NCBI RefSeq assembly: GCF_001273835.1
Contig: NZ_JHEI01000132.1
Location: 186,001 to 250,000, forward strand
Direction: 5' to 3'
DNA length: 64,000 nucleotides
Source: Leucobacter celer subsp. astrifaciens
GTDB taxonomy: Bacteria; Actinomycetota; Actinomycetes; Actinomycetales; Microbacteriaceae
Shown here: positions 17,420 through 26,131 of the stretch, one piece after another
Layout: each line of letters begins with the position of its first letter
Position numbering within the stretch: the stretch's first letter is position 1
Made by a program: the position numbers and the translations under genes
The notes under the pieces: generated by a model
What the model was told of the DNA's origin: nothing
Database searches by the model: none
What the model saw: the letters and a program-made list of their open reading frames with translations, nothing else

Positions 17420-18937
17420 TCAGCGCCAGCGGTTTCCCCAGCTCTTGGACTCTCCGGCGGGGGCGATGGCCTGGGGGACGCCGAGCGGGTTGTCGTCTCG
17501 GAGGGCTGCGGGGAGGAATGCGGTGGGGGCGTTCTGGTAGGCGACGGGGCGCAGGAAGCGTGTGATGGCGGCGGTGCCGACCGAGGTGCTGGAGTCGTTG
17601 GTGGTGGCGGGCCAGGGGCCGCCGTGCTGCTGCGCGGGGGTCACGGCCACGCCGGTCGACCAGCCGTTGAAGAGGACGCGGCCGACCTGCTGGCTGAGAG
17701 CTTCCACGAGGGCGCGCAGCTCTGAGAGGTTGGCGGTCTCGCCGGCGGCCTCGGCCGAACCGAGGTGGAGCGTGCCGGTGAGGTTGCCCTCGTAGAACTC
17801 GGGCATGAGCGCCGCGAGGTCCGTGCCCTCGGGAGTCTCGACGAGGATCGAGAGCGGTCCGAACGCCTCCTCCACGAGTGCCTCCTTGCCGACGCGGAAG
17901 TCGTCGAGCGACACTGCGACGACGGTCGGGGTCGCCCAGCCGTGCCCCTGCTCGTCGAAGCGGATGCCGCCGTCGATCACCGGGCGCACTCCGGGGGACG
18001 CGAGGATCGCGTCGCGCCGTTCGGCGAAGCTCTTGGCGATGCGCGGGTCGAGCAGGCGGTGCTCGGGGAGCTCGCCGGCCGCAGCGCGGATCGTCTCGGG
18101 GAGCGAGGATCCCGCGGGGATGAAGGCGAATCCGGGCTTGGTGCACAGCTGGCCCGCGGATCCCGAGACGCTGGTGAGATAGCCGCTCGCGATCTCGTCG
18201 CCGCGTTCGGCGATGGCGTCGGCGGTGATGAAGACGGGGTTGACGCTGCCGAGTTCGCCGAAGAACGGGATCGGTGCGGGGCGGTTCGCGGCGATGTCGG
18301 CGAGGAGACGGCCGACGCCGATGGAGCCGGTGAAGGCGCCGGCTTTGATGCGGGGGTCCTTGAGCACGGCGACCCCGGCTTCGCGGCCGTGGATGAGCTG
18401 GAAGACGCCCTCGGGCATGCCGGCTGCGGCGAGTGCCTCGGCGGCGACCTCGGCGGTGGCGTCGGAGAGCTCGGGGTGCCCGGAGTGCGCCTTGACGATG
18501 AGCGGGCAGCCCGCGGCGAGGATCGAGGCCGAGTCGCCGCCCATCACGGAGAAGGCGAAGGGGAAGTTGGAGGCCGAGAAGTTGATGACCGGGCCGAGGG
18601 GCAGGTGGGTGCGGCGCACGTCGGGGCGTACCCCGAGGGCGAAGTCGGTGTCTGCGGGGTCGATGCGGGCGTCGAGGTAGCCGCCGTCGACGAGGGTGTC
18701 GGCGAAGAGGCGCAGCTGCACGGCGGTGCGGGTGACCTCGCCGGAGAGGCGGGCCTCGGTGAGTCCGGTCTCGCGCATGGCGATCGCGACGAGATCGCTC
18801 TTCGTGTTCTCGAGGGCGTCGGCGACGGCGACGATCGCGCGGGCGCGGTTCTCGGGGCTGGTCGCGGCGAAGGCGGGGGCTGCCGCGGCGGCGCGTGCGA
18901 CGACGGCCTCCAGCTCGGGGGAGAGGGTCTCGGTCAT
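17420..18937 (-). CDS. 2-oxoglutarate semialdehyde dehydrogenase
   Basis: Oxidises 2,5-dioxopentanoate (alpha-ketoglutaric semialdehyde) to 2-oxoglutarate, the final step of hydroxyproline breakdown. This 505-residue member of the NADP-linked KGSADH branch has GPVINFSASNFPFAFSVMGGD near residue 120, the catalytic Glu in FFGELGSVNPVF and the catalytic Cys in SAGQLCTKPGF. The branch marker is Phe-Gly-Glu-Leu-Gly-Ser-Val-Asn rather than the ELGGK of ordinary aldehyde dehydrogenases. The start at 18937 has GGAGGAACCAGCT ahead of it. It has its own promoter with the locus-wide operator (19014-19036). The same branch also serves sugar-acid pathways; the neighbours decide for hydroxyproline. Confidence 0.88.
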   Translation of the reverse strand: MTETLSPELEAVVARAAAAAPAFAATSPENRARAIVAVADALENTKSDLVAIAMRETGLTEARLSGEVTRTAVQLRLFADTLVDGGYLDARIDPADTDFALGVRPDVRRTHLPLGPVINFSASNFPFAFSVMGGDSASILAAGCPLIVKAHSGHPELSDATAEVAAEALAAAGMPEGVFQLIHGREAGVAVLKDPRIKAGAFTGSIGVGRLLADIAANRPAPIPFFGELGSVNPVFITADAIAERGDEIASGYLTSVSGSAGQLCTKPGFAFIPAGSSLPETIRAAAGELPEHRLLDPRIAKSFAERRDAILASPGVRPVIDGGIRFDEQGHGWATPTVVAVSLDDFRVGKEALVEEAFGPLSILVETPEGTDLAALMPEFYEGNLTGTLHLGSAEAAGETANLSELRALVEALSQQVGRVLFNGWSTGVAVTPAQQHGGPWPATTNDSSTSVGTAAITRFLRPVAYQNAPTAFLPAALRDDNPLGVPQAIAPAGESKSWGNRWR

Positions 18938-18962
18938 AGCTGGTTCCTCCACGGGTCGGGAT

Positions 18963-18998
18963 CGGCGGTGATGCACGGGTCGGCGGTGATGCATGGGA
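18963..18998 (-). repeat. Two tandem 18-bp units in the KGSADH leader
   Basis: CGGCGGTGATGCACGGGT (18963-18980) is followed by CGGCGGTGATGCATGGGA (18981-18998), 16 of 18 bases identical. They lie in the untranslated leader between promoter and ribosome-binding site. Purpose unknown. Confidence 0.7.
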
Positions 18999-19013
18999 GC
19001 GCGGTGCTCCACA

Positions 19014-19036
19014 TATCTACCATGTGCCATTGTACA
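19014..19036 (-). promoter_or_regulatory. KGSADH promoter with hydroxyproline-locus operator
   Basis: On the minus strand TACAATGGCACAT is followed by two bases and the -10 box TAGATA (19014-19019). The same arrangement occurs at 25995-26015 and 35602-35622, pointing to one shared regulator. Confidence 0.6.
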
Positions 19037-19153
19037 GGCCGAATCGGGTGCGGCTTCGGCCTGTCAGGCCAGTCACAGTCTGCCACGGCCGGATCCGCCG
19101 GTCGTCCGCGCTCATGAACAGTCGCGCGTCTGTCGACTGTGCGGAACTGCTCG

Positions 19154-19189
19154 CCCCGCCGTGGGTGTGCAGGCTCACGCGCGGCGGGG
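19154..19189 (-). terminator. Terminator of the hydroxyproline dehydrogenase operon
   Basis: CCCCGCCG (19154-19161) pairs with CGGCGGGG (19182-19189) around a 20-nt loop that can pair further (GTG with CAC). It starts right after the stop at 19191. Confidence 0.65.
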
Positions 19190-19190
19190 G

Positions 19191-20654
19191 TCAGTCGTCG
19201 AGGTCGAGCAGCGCTCCCAGCGGCACGGGCTGTACGAGCGGGCGCTTCGCCGTTTGCGCGAGGGACTCCGGCGTTGTCGTGTCACCGCCCGCTGCGAGGC
19301 ACGAGACCGCGTACCCGCAGACCCGTCCCTGGCACCACCCCATACCGGCGCGGGTGACCCCCTTCTGCGTACGCGCGTCATCGCCCGCCAGCGACGACCG
19401 CGCGCTCCGGATCTCGCCGACGCGCACCTCCTCGCAGCGGCAGGCGATCGTGTCGTCGTGCAGCCGGCCTGACCATCCCCGGGGCACCGGGTGCGCGAGG
19501 TGCATCGCCGCGGCGAAGGAGCGCTGCCTGCCCATCGCCCGCGCCTCCGCGGGGCGGGCCGCGGAGGCGCGGCCGAGCGCCTCGGCCGCGGCGACCCTGC
19601 CCGCGACGCGACCCTCGAGCACGGCCAGGGCCGATCCGCCGACTCCGGTGACCTCGCCCGCCAGCAGCAGGCCGGGAACCGTGGAACGCTGGTCGGCATC
19701 GATCACCGCGACGAGGGACCCGTCGATGTCCTGCCGGGTGGCGGCGCCGAGCTGCACCGGCAGCTCGAGTTGCGGGGTGAACCCCCAGCCCAGGCCCACA
19801 CCGTCGATGCCGTCGATGAGGCGTTCGCTGCCCGGCGCGACGGTGCCGTCGCCGCGCACGCGCGCCGTGCGCACGGCTTCGGCCCGGCCGTCCCCGAGGA
19901 TCTCCGTGACGACGGTGCGCTGCCGGTAGGGGATGCGGTGCCGCAGGAACGTCCAGACGTAACCGGCGCCCTCGAACGCCTTGGCGGGAACCCCGATGGC
20001 CCGGTGGGCGCGGGGCAACCAGCCCGAGAGGGCCGCCGACTCGCACACCGCGGCGACCTCGCCGCCCGACTGCACGATGTTCGCCGCGACAGGCAGCAGG
20101 AACGGGCCGGTGCCCGCGATGACGAATCGCCGACCGGGGAGCATGCCGTTCTGCTTCGTGAAACCCTGGATGCCGCCGGCGGCCATCACCCCGGGCAGAT
20201 CCCACCCGGGAACCGGGAGCTGGCGGTCGTAGCCGCCGGTCGCGAGCACGAGTCGTCTCGCGCGCAGCTTCGGGATCTCCGAGACGCCCGATCCGTGGGC
20301 CGGAGCGAGGAACAGCGAGAAGCCGTCGGGGTCCGTGCGCGTCATCCACGCCGACGTGGCGGGGAGAAAGCGCAGACGCTCTGCGTGAATGCCGGCGTCG
20401 AAGGCGCGCCGCAGCTCGAGGTAGTCGGCCCAGCCGTGATGCAGCGCGCCGTCGTCGACGACCCCTGCGGCCTCCGAGCGATGGCGCCAGAACTGGCCCC
20501 CGGGCTGTTCGGCCGCGTCGATCACGACGACGCGCGCGCCCTCGTCGAGCGCGGCCACCGCCGCGGCGAGGCCGGCGGGGCCCGCTCCGACGATCGCGAC
20601 CTCCCACTCGGGGGCGGAACCGGTGCGGCGCACGCCCTGCGTGTCGGGGTTCAT
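19191..20654 (-). CDS. D-hydroxyproline dehydrogenase-type subunit, FAD/NAD plus BFD 2Fe-2S domain
   Basis: A 487-residue pyridine-nucleotide-disulfide-type flavoprotein (HcnB/LhpB-like). The FAD loop VAIVGAGPAGLAAAVAAL is near residue 20 and a second dinucleotide site FVIAGTGPFLLPVA near 190. A C-terminal BFD-like domain has Cys ligands IACRCEE and GWCQGRVCG. Together with the small 2Fe-2S protein and the DAO-family flavoprotein encoded upstream it should form a hetero-oligomer that oxidises cis-4-hydroxy-D-proline to pyrroline-4-hydroxy-2-carboxylate and passes electrons to the respiratory chain. Its ATG overlaps the upstream stop (ATGA). Cyanide- and opine-forming enzymes share the architecture; the adjacent epimerase and deaminase favour hydroxyproline. 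Confidence 0.82.
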   Translation of the reverse strand: MNPDTQGVRRTGSAPEWEVAIVGAGPAGLAAAVAALDEGARVVVIDAAEQPGGQFWRHRSEAAGVVDDGALHHGWADYLELRRAFDAGIHAERLRFLPATSAWMTRTDPDGFSLFLAPAHGSGVSEIPKLRARRLVLATGGYDRQLPVPGWDLPGVMAAGGIQGFTKQNGMLPGRRFVIAGTGPFLLPVAANIVQSGGEVAAVCESAALSGWLPRAHRAIGVPAKAFEGAGYVWTFLRHRIPYRQRTVVTEILGDGRAEAVRTARVRGDGTVAPGSERLIDGIDGVGLGWGFTPQLELPVQLGAATRQDIDGSLVAVIDADQRSTVPGLLLAGEVTGVGGSALAVLEGRVAGRVAAAEALGRASAARPAEARAMGRQRSFAAAMHLAHPVPRGWSGRLHDDTIACRCEEVRVGEIRSARSSLAGDDARTQKGVTRAGMGWCQGRVCGYAVSCLAAGGDTTTPESLAQTAKRPLVQPVPLGALLDLDD

Positions 20655-20971
20655 GCGTCGCCCTCCGTCCGCTCCGTCCGCTCCGTCCGCTCCGCGCCGC
20701 CGTCGGCGCAGATCTGCATTCCTTCGCGCAGCGGGATCATGCAGGCGCGCTGCCCCGATTCCCCGTCGATCTCGACGATGCAGTCGAAACAGACGCCGAT
20801 CCCGCAGAAGAGTCCGCGCGGTGCGCCATCTCGGGTGGTGCGCCACGCGGTGCGGCCCGAGGCGGTGAGCGCCGCCGCGACGCTTGTCCCCGCCTCGCCT
20901 TCCACGGGGTCGCCGTCGAAGCTCGCATGGACGCGGCCTGCGGCCGGTCGGTGCTCGGGTGTCCTGCTCAT
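20651..20971 (-). CDS. 2Fe-2S ferredoxin-like subunit of the dehydrogenase
   Basis: A 106-residue protein with a single 2Fe-2S domain. Cys ligands lie in GLFCGIGVCFDC (C-x4-C-x2-C) and RACM further on, the pattern of the HcnA/LhpF-type small subunit. It overlaps its neighbours on both sides by 4 bp, so the three subunits are translationally coupled. The C-terminus carries three copies of Thr-Glu-Arg before GDA, from a short tandem repeat. Confidence 0.85.
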   Translation of the reverse strand: MSRTPEHRPAAGRVHASFDGDPVEGEAGTSVAAALTASGRTAWRTTRDGAPRGLFCGIGVCFDCIVEIDGESGQRACMIPLREGMQICADGGAERTERTERTEGDA

Positions 20972-22194
20972 GAGCGGCTGCTCCCTTCGAGATGTTCGTC
21001 ACCCGCGGCTCCGAGCCCGTCCGCAGCGGCCGGGAGGGGATCCTCGGCGGGCGCCGCATCGAAGCGCTCCGGGCGGAACGGGTGCAGGGCGAGATCCGGA
21101 TCTGCGCCGCTCATGGCCTGTGCGAGCAGCTTGCCGGTGCCGGCCGCCAGCCCGATGCCCGCGCCCTCGTGGCCGGCGGCATGCCAGAGGCCGGGCGCTC
21201 GCGGGTCGGGGCCGATCACCGGCAGATGATCGGGGCAGTACGGGCGGAAGCCGTGGTAGTGGCGCAGGATCCGGGTGTCCCGGAGGAAGGGGAAGAGCGC
21301 GACCGCATTGCGCGCGATCGTGCGCAGTGCTTCCGGGCTGACGGTGTCGTCGAAGCCGACGCGCTCGCGGCTCGAGCCGATGAGGATCGTGCCGGCCGGA
21401 GTGCCCTCGACCACGGGGGAGGCCTGCAGCCCGGCGTCGGAGCTGCCGACGTTGTCGACGTACTCGGCGGCGTAGACCTTGTGGTGCACCATCGGGGGCA
21501 GGCGTTCGGTCACCATGACGAAGCCCCGGCGGGGGAGCACCGGCACCGCGACCCCGGCGAGTTCACCGATCCGCCCCGCCCACGTGCCGGTCGCGTTCAC
21601 GACGTGCGCGGCGTGGAAGTCTGCGCTCGGGGTGCGCACCCCGACCACCCGCTCGCCCTGCCGCAGCAGTTCGACGACGGGGGAGCGCACCACGAGCTCT
21701 GCCCCGTTCTCGCGGGCCAGCCGGAGCAGATGGGAGGCGGCGAGCACCGGTTGCACCTGGCTGTCCTCGGGGTAGTACGCGGCGCCGAGCGCCCGGTCGG
21801 TGATGTGCGGCTCGTACGCCCGCAGCTGCGAGGGGTCGAGCCGCTCCGCGGTGATGCCGTACTCGCGCTGCGAGGCCGAGAACCGTTCGAGCGACGCGAG
21901 ACTCGTCTCTTGCGAGGCGACGATGATCCCGCCCTTGCCCTCGAACTCCCACAGATGCCCGTGCTCGGCCAGTTCGCCGCGCCAGAGCCCGAGGGAGTAG
22001 CGGGTCAGCTCGAGCTCGGGGCCCAGCTCCTTGTCCGACACCAGGATGTTGCCCTCGCACCGCGAACTCGTGCCGCCGGCGGGGAGATCCCGTTCGACGA
22101 CGGTGACCGAGAGGCCCGCGCGGGTTGCGAAGTAGGCGGTGGCTGCGCCGATGATGCCGGCGCCGATGACGATGATGTCGGACGTGCGGGTCAT
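20968..22194 (-). CDS. D-amino-acid-oxidase-family subunit of the dehydrogenase
   Basis: A 408-residue FAD-dependent oxidoreductase of the DAO/HcnC type. The FAD-binding loop IIVIGAGIIGAATAYFATRAG is at the N-terminus, the conserved Arg-Gly region is PVLPRRGFVMVTE, and the C-terminal FAD loop GHEGAGIGLAAGTGKLLA is intact. It probably carries the substrate oxidation site for cis-4-hydroxy-D-proline (or D-proline). Both ends overlap neighbours by 4 bp. A C-terminal extension of about 30 residues after the fold is rich in Ala, Asp and Glu. Confidence 0.85.
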   Translation of the reverse strand: MTRTSDIIVIGAGIIGAATAYFATRAGLSVTVVERDLPAGGTSSRCEGNILVSDKELGPELELTRYSLGLWRGELAEHGHLWEFEGKGGIIVASQETSLASLERFSASQREYGITAERLDPSQLRAYEPHITDRALGAAYYPEDSQVQPVLAASHLLRLARENGAELVVRSPVVELLRQGERVVGVRTPSADFHAAHVVNATGTWAGRIGELAGVAVPVLPRRGFVMVTERLPPMVHHKVYAAEYVDNVGSSDAGLQASPVVEGTPAGTILIGSSRERVGFDDTVSPEALRTIARNAVALFPFLRDTRILRHYHGFRPYCPDHLPVIGPDPRAPGLWHAAGHEGAGIGLAAGTGKLLAQAMSGADPDLALHPFRPERFDAAPAEDPLPAAADGLGAAGDEHLEGSSRS

Positions 22195-22916
22195 GTTTCC
22201 GTCGGTGGTTCAGGATCGGGATCGGGGGCGCTGCCGCCCGTCGCCCAGATGGATCGGGCATGGGAGATGTGCTCGCGCAGCAGGCGTTCGGAGCCGTCGC
22301 CGTCGCCGCTTTCGAGCAGGTCGATCAGGCGGTGGTGCTCGCGGGCGGAGTCGGCGAGGCGGCCCTCGCGAGCGAGGAGGCCGATGCCGTAGAGGCGCGT
22401 GCGGGTGCGCAGCGAGGTGGCCAGATCGACGAGCTGCGGGTTGCCGGTGAACGAGAGCGCGAGCGCGTGGAACTCGCGGTCGTCCCGGAGGTATTCCTCG
22501 AGGTCCTCGCGCTCGGCGGCGTGCAGGCAGGCGTCGGCGAGCCGCTTGAGGTCGGGGATCGCGGTCTCGGGCAGATGCCCGGCGACCAGACGGATGGCGG
22601 GGGGTTCGAGCAGCAGGCGGATCTGCGCCAGGTCGTCGAGATCCTTCTCGCTCATGCTGGTGACGCGGAAGCCCTTGTTCTTCAGCGTCTCCACGAGGCC
22701 CTCGCGCGAGAGGTCCATCATGGCCTCGCGCACCGGTGTCGCCGACACCCCGAGCGCCTGGCCGAGCACCGGTGCCGAGACGACCTCACCCTCTTTCAAT
22801 CGTCCGGTGACGATGGCGGTGCGCAGCTGCTCGAGCACGGTCTCGCGCAGGTTCAACGGGCGCGCGAGCGGCGTGAGCTGCGAATCGGACTCGCTGGCGG
22901 GGACGGGCGTTGACAT
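22191..22916 (-). CDS. GntR-family regulator with FCD ligand domain
   Basis: Likely the local transcription factor of the hydroxyproline locus. It has 241 residues: an N-terminal winged helix (LRETVLEQLRTAIVTGRLKEGEVV...LGVSATPVREAMMDLSREGLV, about 22-85) and an all-helical FCD domain. FCD metal/ligand residues are present in DDREFHALAL, EHHRLIDLL and LREHISHARS, so it probably binds a carboxylate effector through a metal ion. It is encoded inside the operon it should control. Candidate operators are the TRCAATGKCACAY sites at 19.0, 26.0 and 35.6 kb. The start has GAGGAG upstream. Confidence 0.88.
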   Translation of the reverse strand: MSTPVPASESDSQLTPLARPLNLRETVLEQLRTAIVTGRLKEGEVVSAPVLGQALGVSATPVREAMMDLSREGLVETLKNKGFRVTSMSEKDLDDLAQIRLLLEPPAIRLVAGHLPETAIPDLKRLADACLHAAEREDLEEYLRDDREFHALALSFTGNPQLVDLATSLRTRTRLYGIGLLAREGRLADSAREHHRLIDLLESGDGDGSERLLREHISHARSIWATGGSAPDPDPEPPTET

Positions 22917-22925
22917 GACGGCTCC

Positions 22926-23894
22926 TCATCGGCTGGTGCTTCGCCGACCCTCAGCGAAGACCACAGCCGCACAGATCAAATCCTCCCACGACATGCCGAC
23001 GCCGGTGTAGAGCGCCGGGCGATCGGCTCTGCGTGTCATGCCGCGGGAGACGAGTTCGCCGAGGTTCACGGGCGCCGAGTCCGACTCCCAGTCGTGCGGG
23101 GCGAGGGCGGTGGCCAGGTTGCCGTTCTCGCGGCGCGCCGAGCCGCGGCCCTCGACGGCGAGATCGGAGCGCTGCACGAGGAGATCGTCCACCTCCCGCA
23201 GCTCGCGGCCGTGCGTGCCGACGGCTGCGACGATCGCACCGTCGCGAACGAGCGATCCGTCGAAGAGCGGCGAACTCGCGCTGGTCGCGCAGATGATGAT
23301 GTCCGCTTCGTGCACCGCGGTCTCCGCATCGTCGCCGCGATCGCGCAGCTCGATCTCGGGGAAGCGGGCGACGAGGGCCGCGACGTTCTCGGGGCGGCGT
23401 CCGATCACACCGAACCGTGCCTCCGGGAAGTCGACGAGCGCTGCCTCGATGTGCCCCGCGGCCTGCACGCCGGCGCCGAAGATCAGGATCTGCGGCTGAG
23501 CGGGGAGCCGGTCGTCCGGAGCCGCGGAACGCACGATATGACGCACCGCGGTGAGCGTGACCGCCGGGGTTCGGATCGCGGTGAGGCTCGCCCCCTCCAT
23601 CACGGCGACGGGCGCGAGCGTGTCCGAGGAGTACAGGATGTACAGTCCCTGGATCTTCGCCAGGCCCCTCGCGGGATTCTGCGGCGCCACGGTGAGTGCC
23701 TTGAGCCCGCTGAATTCGGCGCCCTGCGCCGGCATCAGCAGGAACTCGCCGTCGGGTGCCGGGCTGAACAACCGCGGCCCGTCGTCTTCGGGGTCGACCC
23801 CGTTTCGCAGGCCCTGCTCGATCGCGTGCATGGCGAGTTCGAAAGGCAGGGCTGCGCGCACCGCCTCGGCGTCGAAATAGGGCAGAGTGCTCAC
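22926..23894 (-). CDS. Ornithine cyclodeaminase/mu-crystallin family protein
   Basis: A 322-residue NAD(P)-dependent protein of the OCD/mu-crystallin family. KALTVAPQNPARGLAKIQGLY and the Rossmann loop ILIFGAGVQAAGHIEAAL are typical, as is GTHGRELREVDD. In hydroxyproline clusters such proteins act as pyrroline-2-carboxylate or ketimine reductases (LhpI type), converting the cyclic imine from D- or 3-hydroxyproline to L-proline. That reaction fits better here than ornithine cyclisation but is inferred from context. The start is a GTG at 23894 overlapping the epimerase stop (GTGA). Confidence 0.78.
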   Translation of the reverse strand: MSTLPYFDAEAVRAALPFELAMHAIEQGLRNGVDPEDDGPRLFSPAPDGEFLLMPAQGAEFSGLKALTVAPQNPARGLAKIQGLYILYSSDTLAPVAVMEGASLTAIRTPAVTLTAVRHIVRSAAPDDRLPAQPQILIFGAGVQAAGHIEAALVDFPEARFGVIGRRPENVAALVARFPEIELRDRGDDAETAVHEADIIICATSASSPLFDGSLVRDGAIVAAVGTHGRELREVDDLLVQRSDLAVEGRGSARRENGNLATALAPHDWESDSAPVNLGELVSRGMTRRADRPALYTGVGMSWEDLICAAVVFAEGRRSTSR

Positions 23895-24898
23895 AGCAGG
23901 AATCCGTTCGGGAAGGGGTCGGTGGGATCGAGGAAGTACTGGGCGGTGCCGGTGACCCACGCGCGCCCCGTGATCGTCGGGATGACGGCCGGTCGGCCGG
24001 CGACCTCCGTCTGCTCCAAGAGGCGTCCGACGAAGCGCGAGCCGATGTACGACTCGTTGACGAAGTCGGTTCCGAGCGCCAGCTCGCCGCGGGCCTGCAG
24101 CTGCGCCATCCTCGCGCTGGTGCCGGTGCCGCAGGGGGAGCGGTCGAACCAGCCGGGGTGGATCGCCATGGCGTGGCGGGAGTGCTCGGCCGTCGAGCCC
24201 GGGGCCTGCAGGTACACGTGGTGGCAGCCGCGGATGTCGGAGCGCTCCGGGTGCACCGGCTCGTCGGCGTCGTTGATGGCGGCCATGATCGCGAGGCCCG
24301 CCCTGAGCAGCTCGTCCTTGTTCGAGCGGTCCTCGCGCCACTCGATGCCGAGCGACTCGAGCTCGACGATGGCGTAGAAGTTGCCCCCGAAGGCGAGGTC
24401 GTAGCCGACCGCTCCGTAGCCCGGCACCTCGACGCGCGCGCCGAGCCGCTCGGCGAACGAGGGCACGTTGGTGATGGTGACGCTCTCGGCGTGCCCGTCG
24501 CGCACCGAGACCTCGGCGACGACGAGGCCTGCCGGGGTGTCGAGGCGGATCGTGGTGACCGGCTCGGCCACCGCGACCATGCCGGTCTCGACGAGCACGG
24601 TCGCGACGCCGATGGTGCCGTGCCCGCACATGGGGAGGCAGCCCGAGACCTCGATGTAGAGCACCCCCCAGTCGGCGTCCGGGCGTGTGGGCGGCTGCAG
24701 AACGGCTCCGCTCATCGAGGCGTGGCCGCGCGGCTCGAACATGAGCAGCTGCCGCAGTTCGTCGCTGTGCTCCATGAACCAGGTTCGGCGCTCCGCCATG
24801 GTGTCGCCGGGCATGACACCGACGCCTCCGGTGATGACGCGGGTCGGCATGCCCTCGGTGTGGGAATCGACGGCGTGGAAGACGCGGCTGGTGCGCAT
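23891..24898 (-). CDS. 4-hydroxyproline 2-epimerase (proline racemase family)
   Basis: Interconverts trans-4-hydroxy-L-proline and cis-4-hydroxy-D-proline, the entry step of the pathway. At 335 residues it has both catalytic cysteines: Cys91 in LPMCGHGTIG and Cys256 in DRSPCGTGTSAR. Having both argues for an epimerase/racemase rather than the trans-3-hydroxyproline dehydratase subgroup, which replaces the second Cys. Choice of hydroxyproline over proline rests on the neighbouring dehydrogenase, deaminase and semialdehyde dehydrogenase. It is probably transcribed from the promoter at 26.0 kb through the deaminase gene. Confidence 0.87.
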   Translation of the reverse strand: MRTSRVFHAVDSHTEGMPTRVITGGVGVMPGDTMAERRTWFMEHSDELRQLLMFEPRGHASMSGAVLQPPTRPDADWGVLYIEVSGCLPMCGHGTIGVATVLVETGMVAVAEPVTTIRLDTPAGLVVAEVSVRDGHAESVTITNVPSFAERLGARVEVPGYGAVGYDLAFGGNFYAIVELESLGIEWREDRSNKDELLRAGLAIMAAINDADEPVHPERSDIRGCHHVYLQAPGSTAEHSRHAMAIHPGWFDRSPCGTGTSARMAQLQARGELALGTDFVNESYIGSRFVGRLLEQTEVAGRPAVIPTITGRAWVTGTAQYFLDPTDPFPNGFLL

Positions 24899-24976
24899 GT
24901 GCGGTTCCTCGGTTCTCTGGACGTGCGGTCGAGGGTGTGGACGGTGGTGGCGGACGGAGCGGAGCGGGTCGCCGCC

Positions 24977-25036
24977 GGTCGAGCGAACGCAGTGAGTCGA
25001 AACCCGATCCGGACTCGACTCGCCCCGCTCTCGACC
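24977..25036. repeat. Diverged REP-like pair between epimerase and deaminase genes
   Basis: GGTCGAGCGAACGCAGTGAG.. at 24977-25004 is a mutated copy of the REP-like element, followed by a degraded reverse copy (25011-25036) that runs up to the deaminase stop codon. Confidence 0.65.
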
Positions 25037-25942
25037 CTACTTGTCGTAGCCCTTCGCGACCGCGGCCTTCGTGTCGGCGATGATGCGTTCGGCGACCGCG
25101 GGGGCGAGGGGCAGGCGCGGCGGACGGCTGGCGCCGCCCTTGCGGCCGAGCACGTCCATCGAGAGCTTGATCGCCTCGACGAACTCGGTCTTCGAGTCCC
25201 ACCGCAGCAGTGAGTGCAGGTCGCGGTAGATCTGCTGGCCGCGCTCGAGGTCCGCGTAGTCGCCCGAGGTGCAGAGCCGGTAGAGCTCGATGCAGGCCTG
25301 CGGGATCGCGTTGGGGTATCCCGAGACCCAGCCCACGGCTCCTGCGAGGCCGACCTCGAGTACGGTGTCGTCGGTGCCGATCAGGATGTCGATGTCGGGG
25401 GAGAGCTCCTTGATCTCGTAGATGCGACGGGGATCGCCCGAGAACTCCTTGACGCCGACCATGTTGCCGGCCGCGTGGATCTCGGCGATGAGATCGGGCA
25501 CGAGGTCGACCTTGGTATCGATCGGGTTGTTGTAGCCGATGATCGGGAGACCGACTCCGCCCACGGCGGCGTAGTGGTGCTTCACCTGCTCGCGGTTCGC
25601 GCGGTAGGTGTTCGGGGGCAGCAGCATGACGCACTGCGCGCCGGCCTCGGCGGCCTGCTCGGCCCAGTGGGCCGACTGGAGGGCCCCGTAGGCGCCCACA
25701 CCGGCCATCACGGTGAAGCCCTCGGGGGACGCCTCGACGGCGGTCTTCACGACCTGCGCGCGCTCGGCCTCGCTGAGGTTCTGGTACTCGCCGAGCGAAC
25801 CGTTGGGGGCGACGCCGTCGCAGCCGTTCTCAGCCAGCCATGCGACGTGCTCGCCGAACGCATCGAAGTCGACGGAGAGATCGTCGTTGAAGGGCAGTGC
25901 GGTCGCGACGATGACGCCGTGCCAGGGTTTCTTCTCGGTCAT
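25037..25942 (-). CDS. Pyrroline-4-hydroxy-2-carboxylate deaminase (DHDPS/NAL family)
   Basis: A 301-residue TIM-barrel enzyme of the dihydrodipicolinate synthase/N-acetylneuraminate lyase family. The Schiff-base Lys is in GVKEFSGD and the catalytic Tyr in IGYNNP; the loop is GVAPNGSLGEYQNL rather than the GTTGE of lysine biosynthesis. In hydroxyproline clusters this branch deaminates pyrroline-4-hydroxy-2-carboxylate to 2-oxoglutarate semialdehyde. The start at 25942 is preceded by GAGAGGAACCC. It is the first gene after the operator-bearing promoter and probably heads an operon running to 19191. Confidence 0.84.
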   Translation of the reverse strand: MTEKKPWHGVIVATALPFNDDLSVDFDAFGEHVAWLAENGCDGVAPNGSLGEYQNLSEAERAQVVKTAVEASPEGFTVMAGVGAYGALQSAHWAEQAAEAGAQCVMLLPPNTYRANREQVKHHYAAVGGVGLPIIGYNNPIDTKVDLVPDLIAEIHAAGNMVGVKEFSGDPRRIYEIKELSPDIDILIGTDDTVLEVGLAGAVGWVSGYPNAIPQACIELYRLCTSGDYADLERGQQIYRDLHSLLRWDSKTEFVEAIKLSMDVLGRKGGASRPPRLPLAPAVAERIIADTKAAVAKGYDK

Positions 25943-25994
25943 GGGTGAGGGTTCCTCTCGGATGGTCCGGGCGCGGTCGATGCGTCCAGGAGGC

Positions 25995-26021
25995 TCTATA
26001 AGGTGTGACATTGCACAATGT
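25995..26021 (-). promoter_or_regulatory. Deaminase-operon promoter and operator
   Basis: Minus strand: TGCAATGTCACAC, two bases, then TATAGA (-10, 25995-26000). The site lies in a perfect palindrome ACATTGCACAATGT (26008-26021). It would cover the -35/-10 spacer. Confidence 0.65.
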
Positions 26022-26110
26022 AGCACGCAGCAGGACCGCTCACAAGCGACGCGGAGCCGGGATTCCGGGCCGATCGCGCCGTTACCGAATCGAGTCCTTC
26101 GGAGTTCTAC

Positions 26111-26131
26111 TGCAATGTAATATGGCACATG
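26111..26131 (+). promoter_or_regulatory. Transporter promoter with a related operator
   Basis: TGCAATGT at 26111-26118 and ATGGCACAT at 26122-26130 are the two halves seen at the other sites, with the -10 candidate TAATAT (26118-26123) between them. The remainder of the 276-bp divergent spacer shows no other structure I can support. Confidence 0.5.

Noticed and set aside
25037..25942. Calling the DHDPS-family gene dapA
   Set aside because: The GTTGE loop of lysine biosynthesis is replaced and the gene is inside the hydroxyproline operon.
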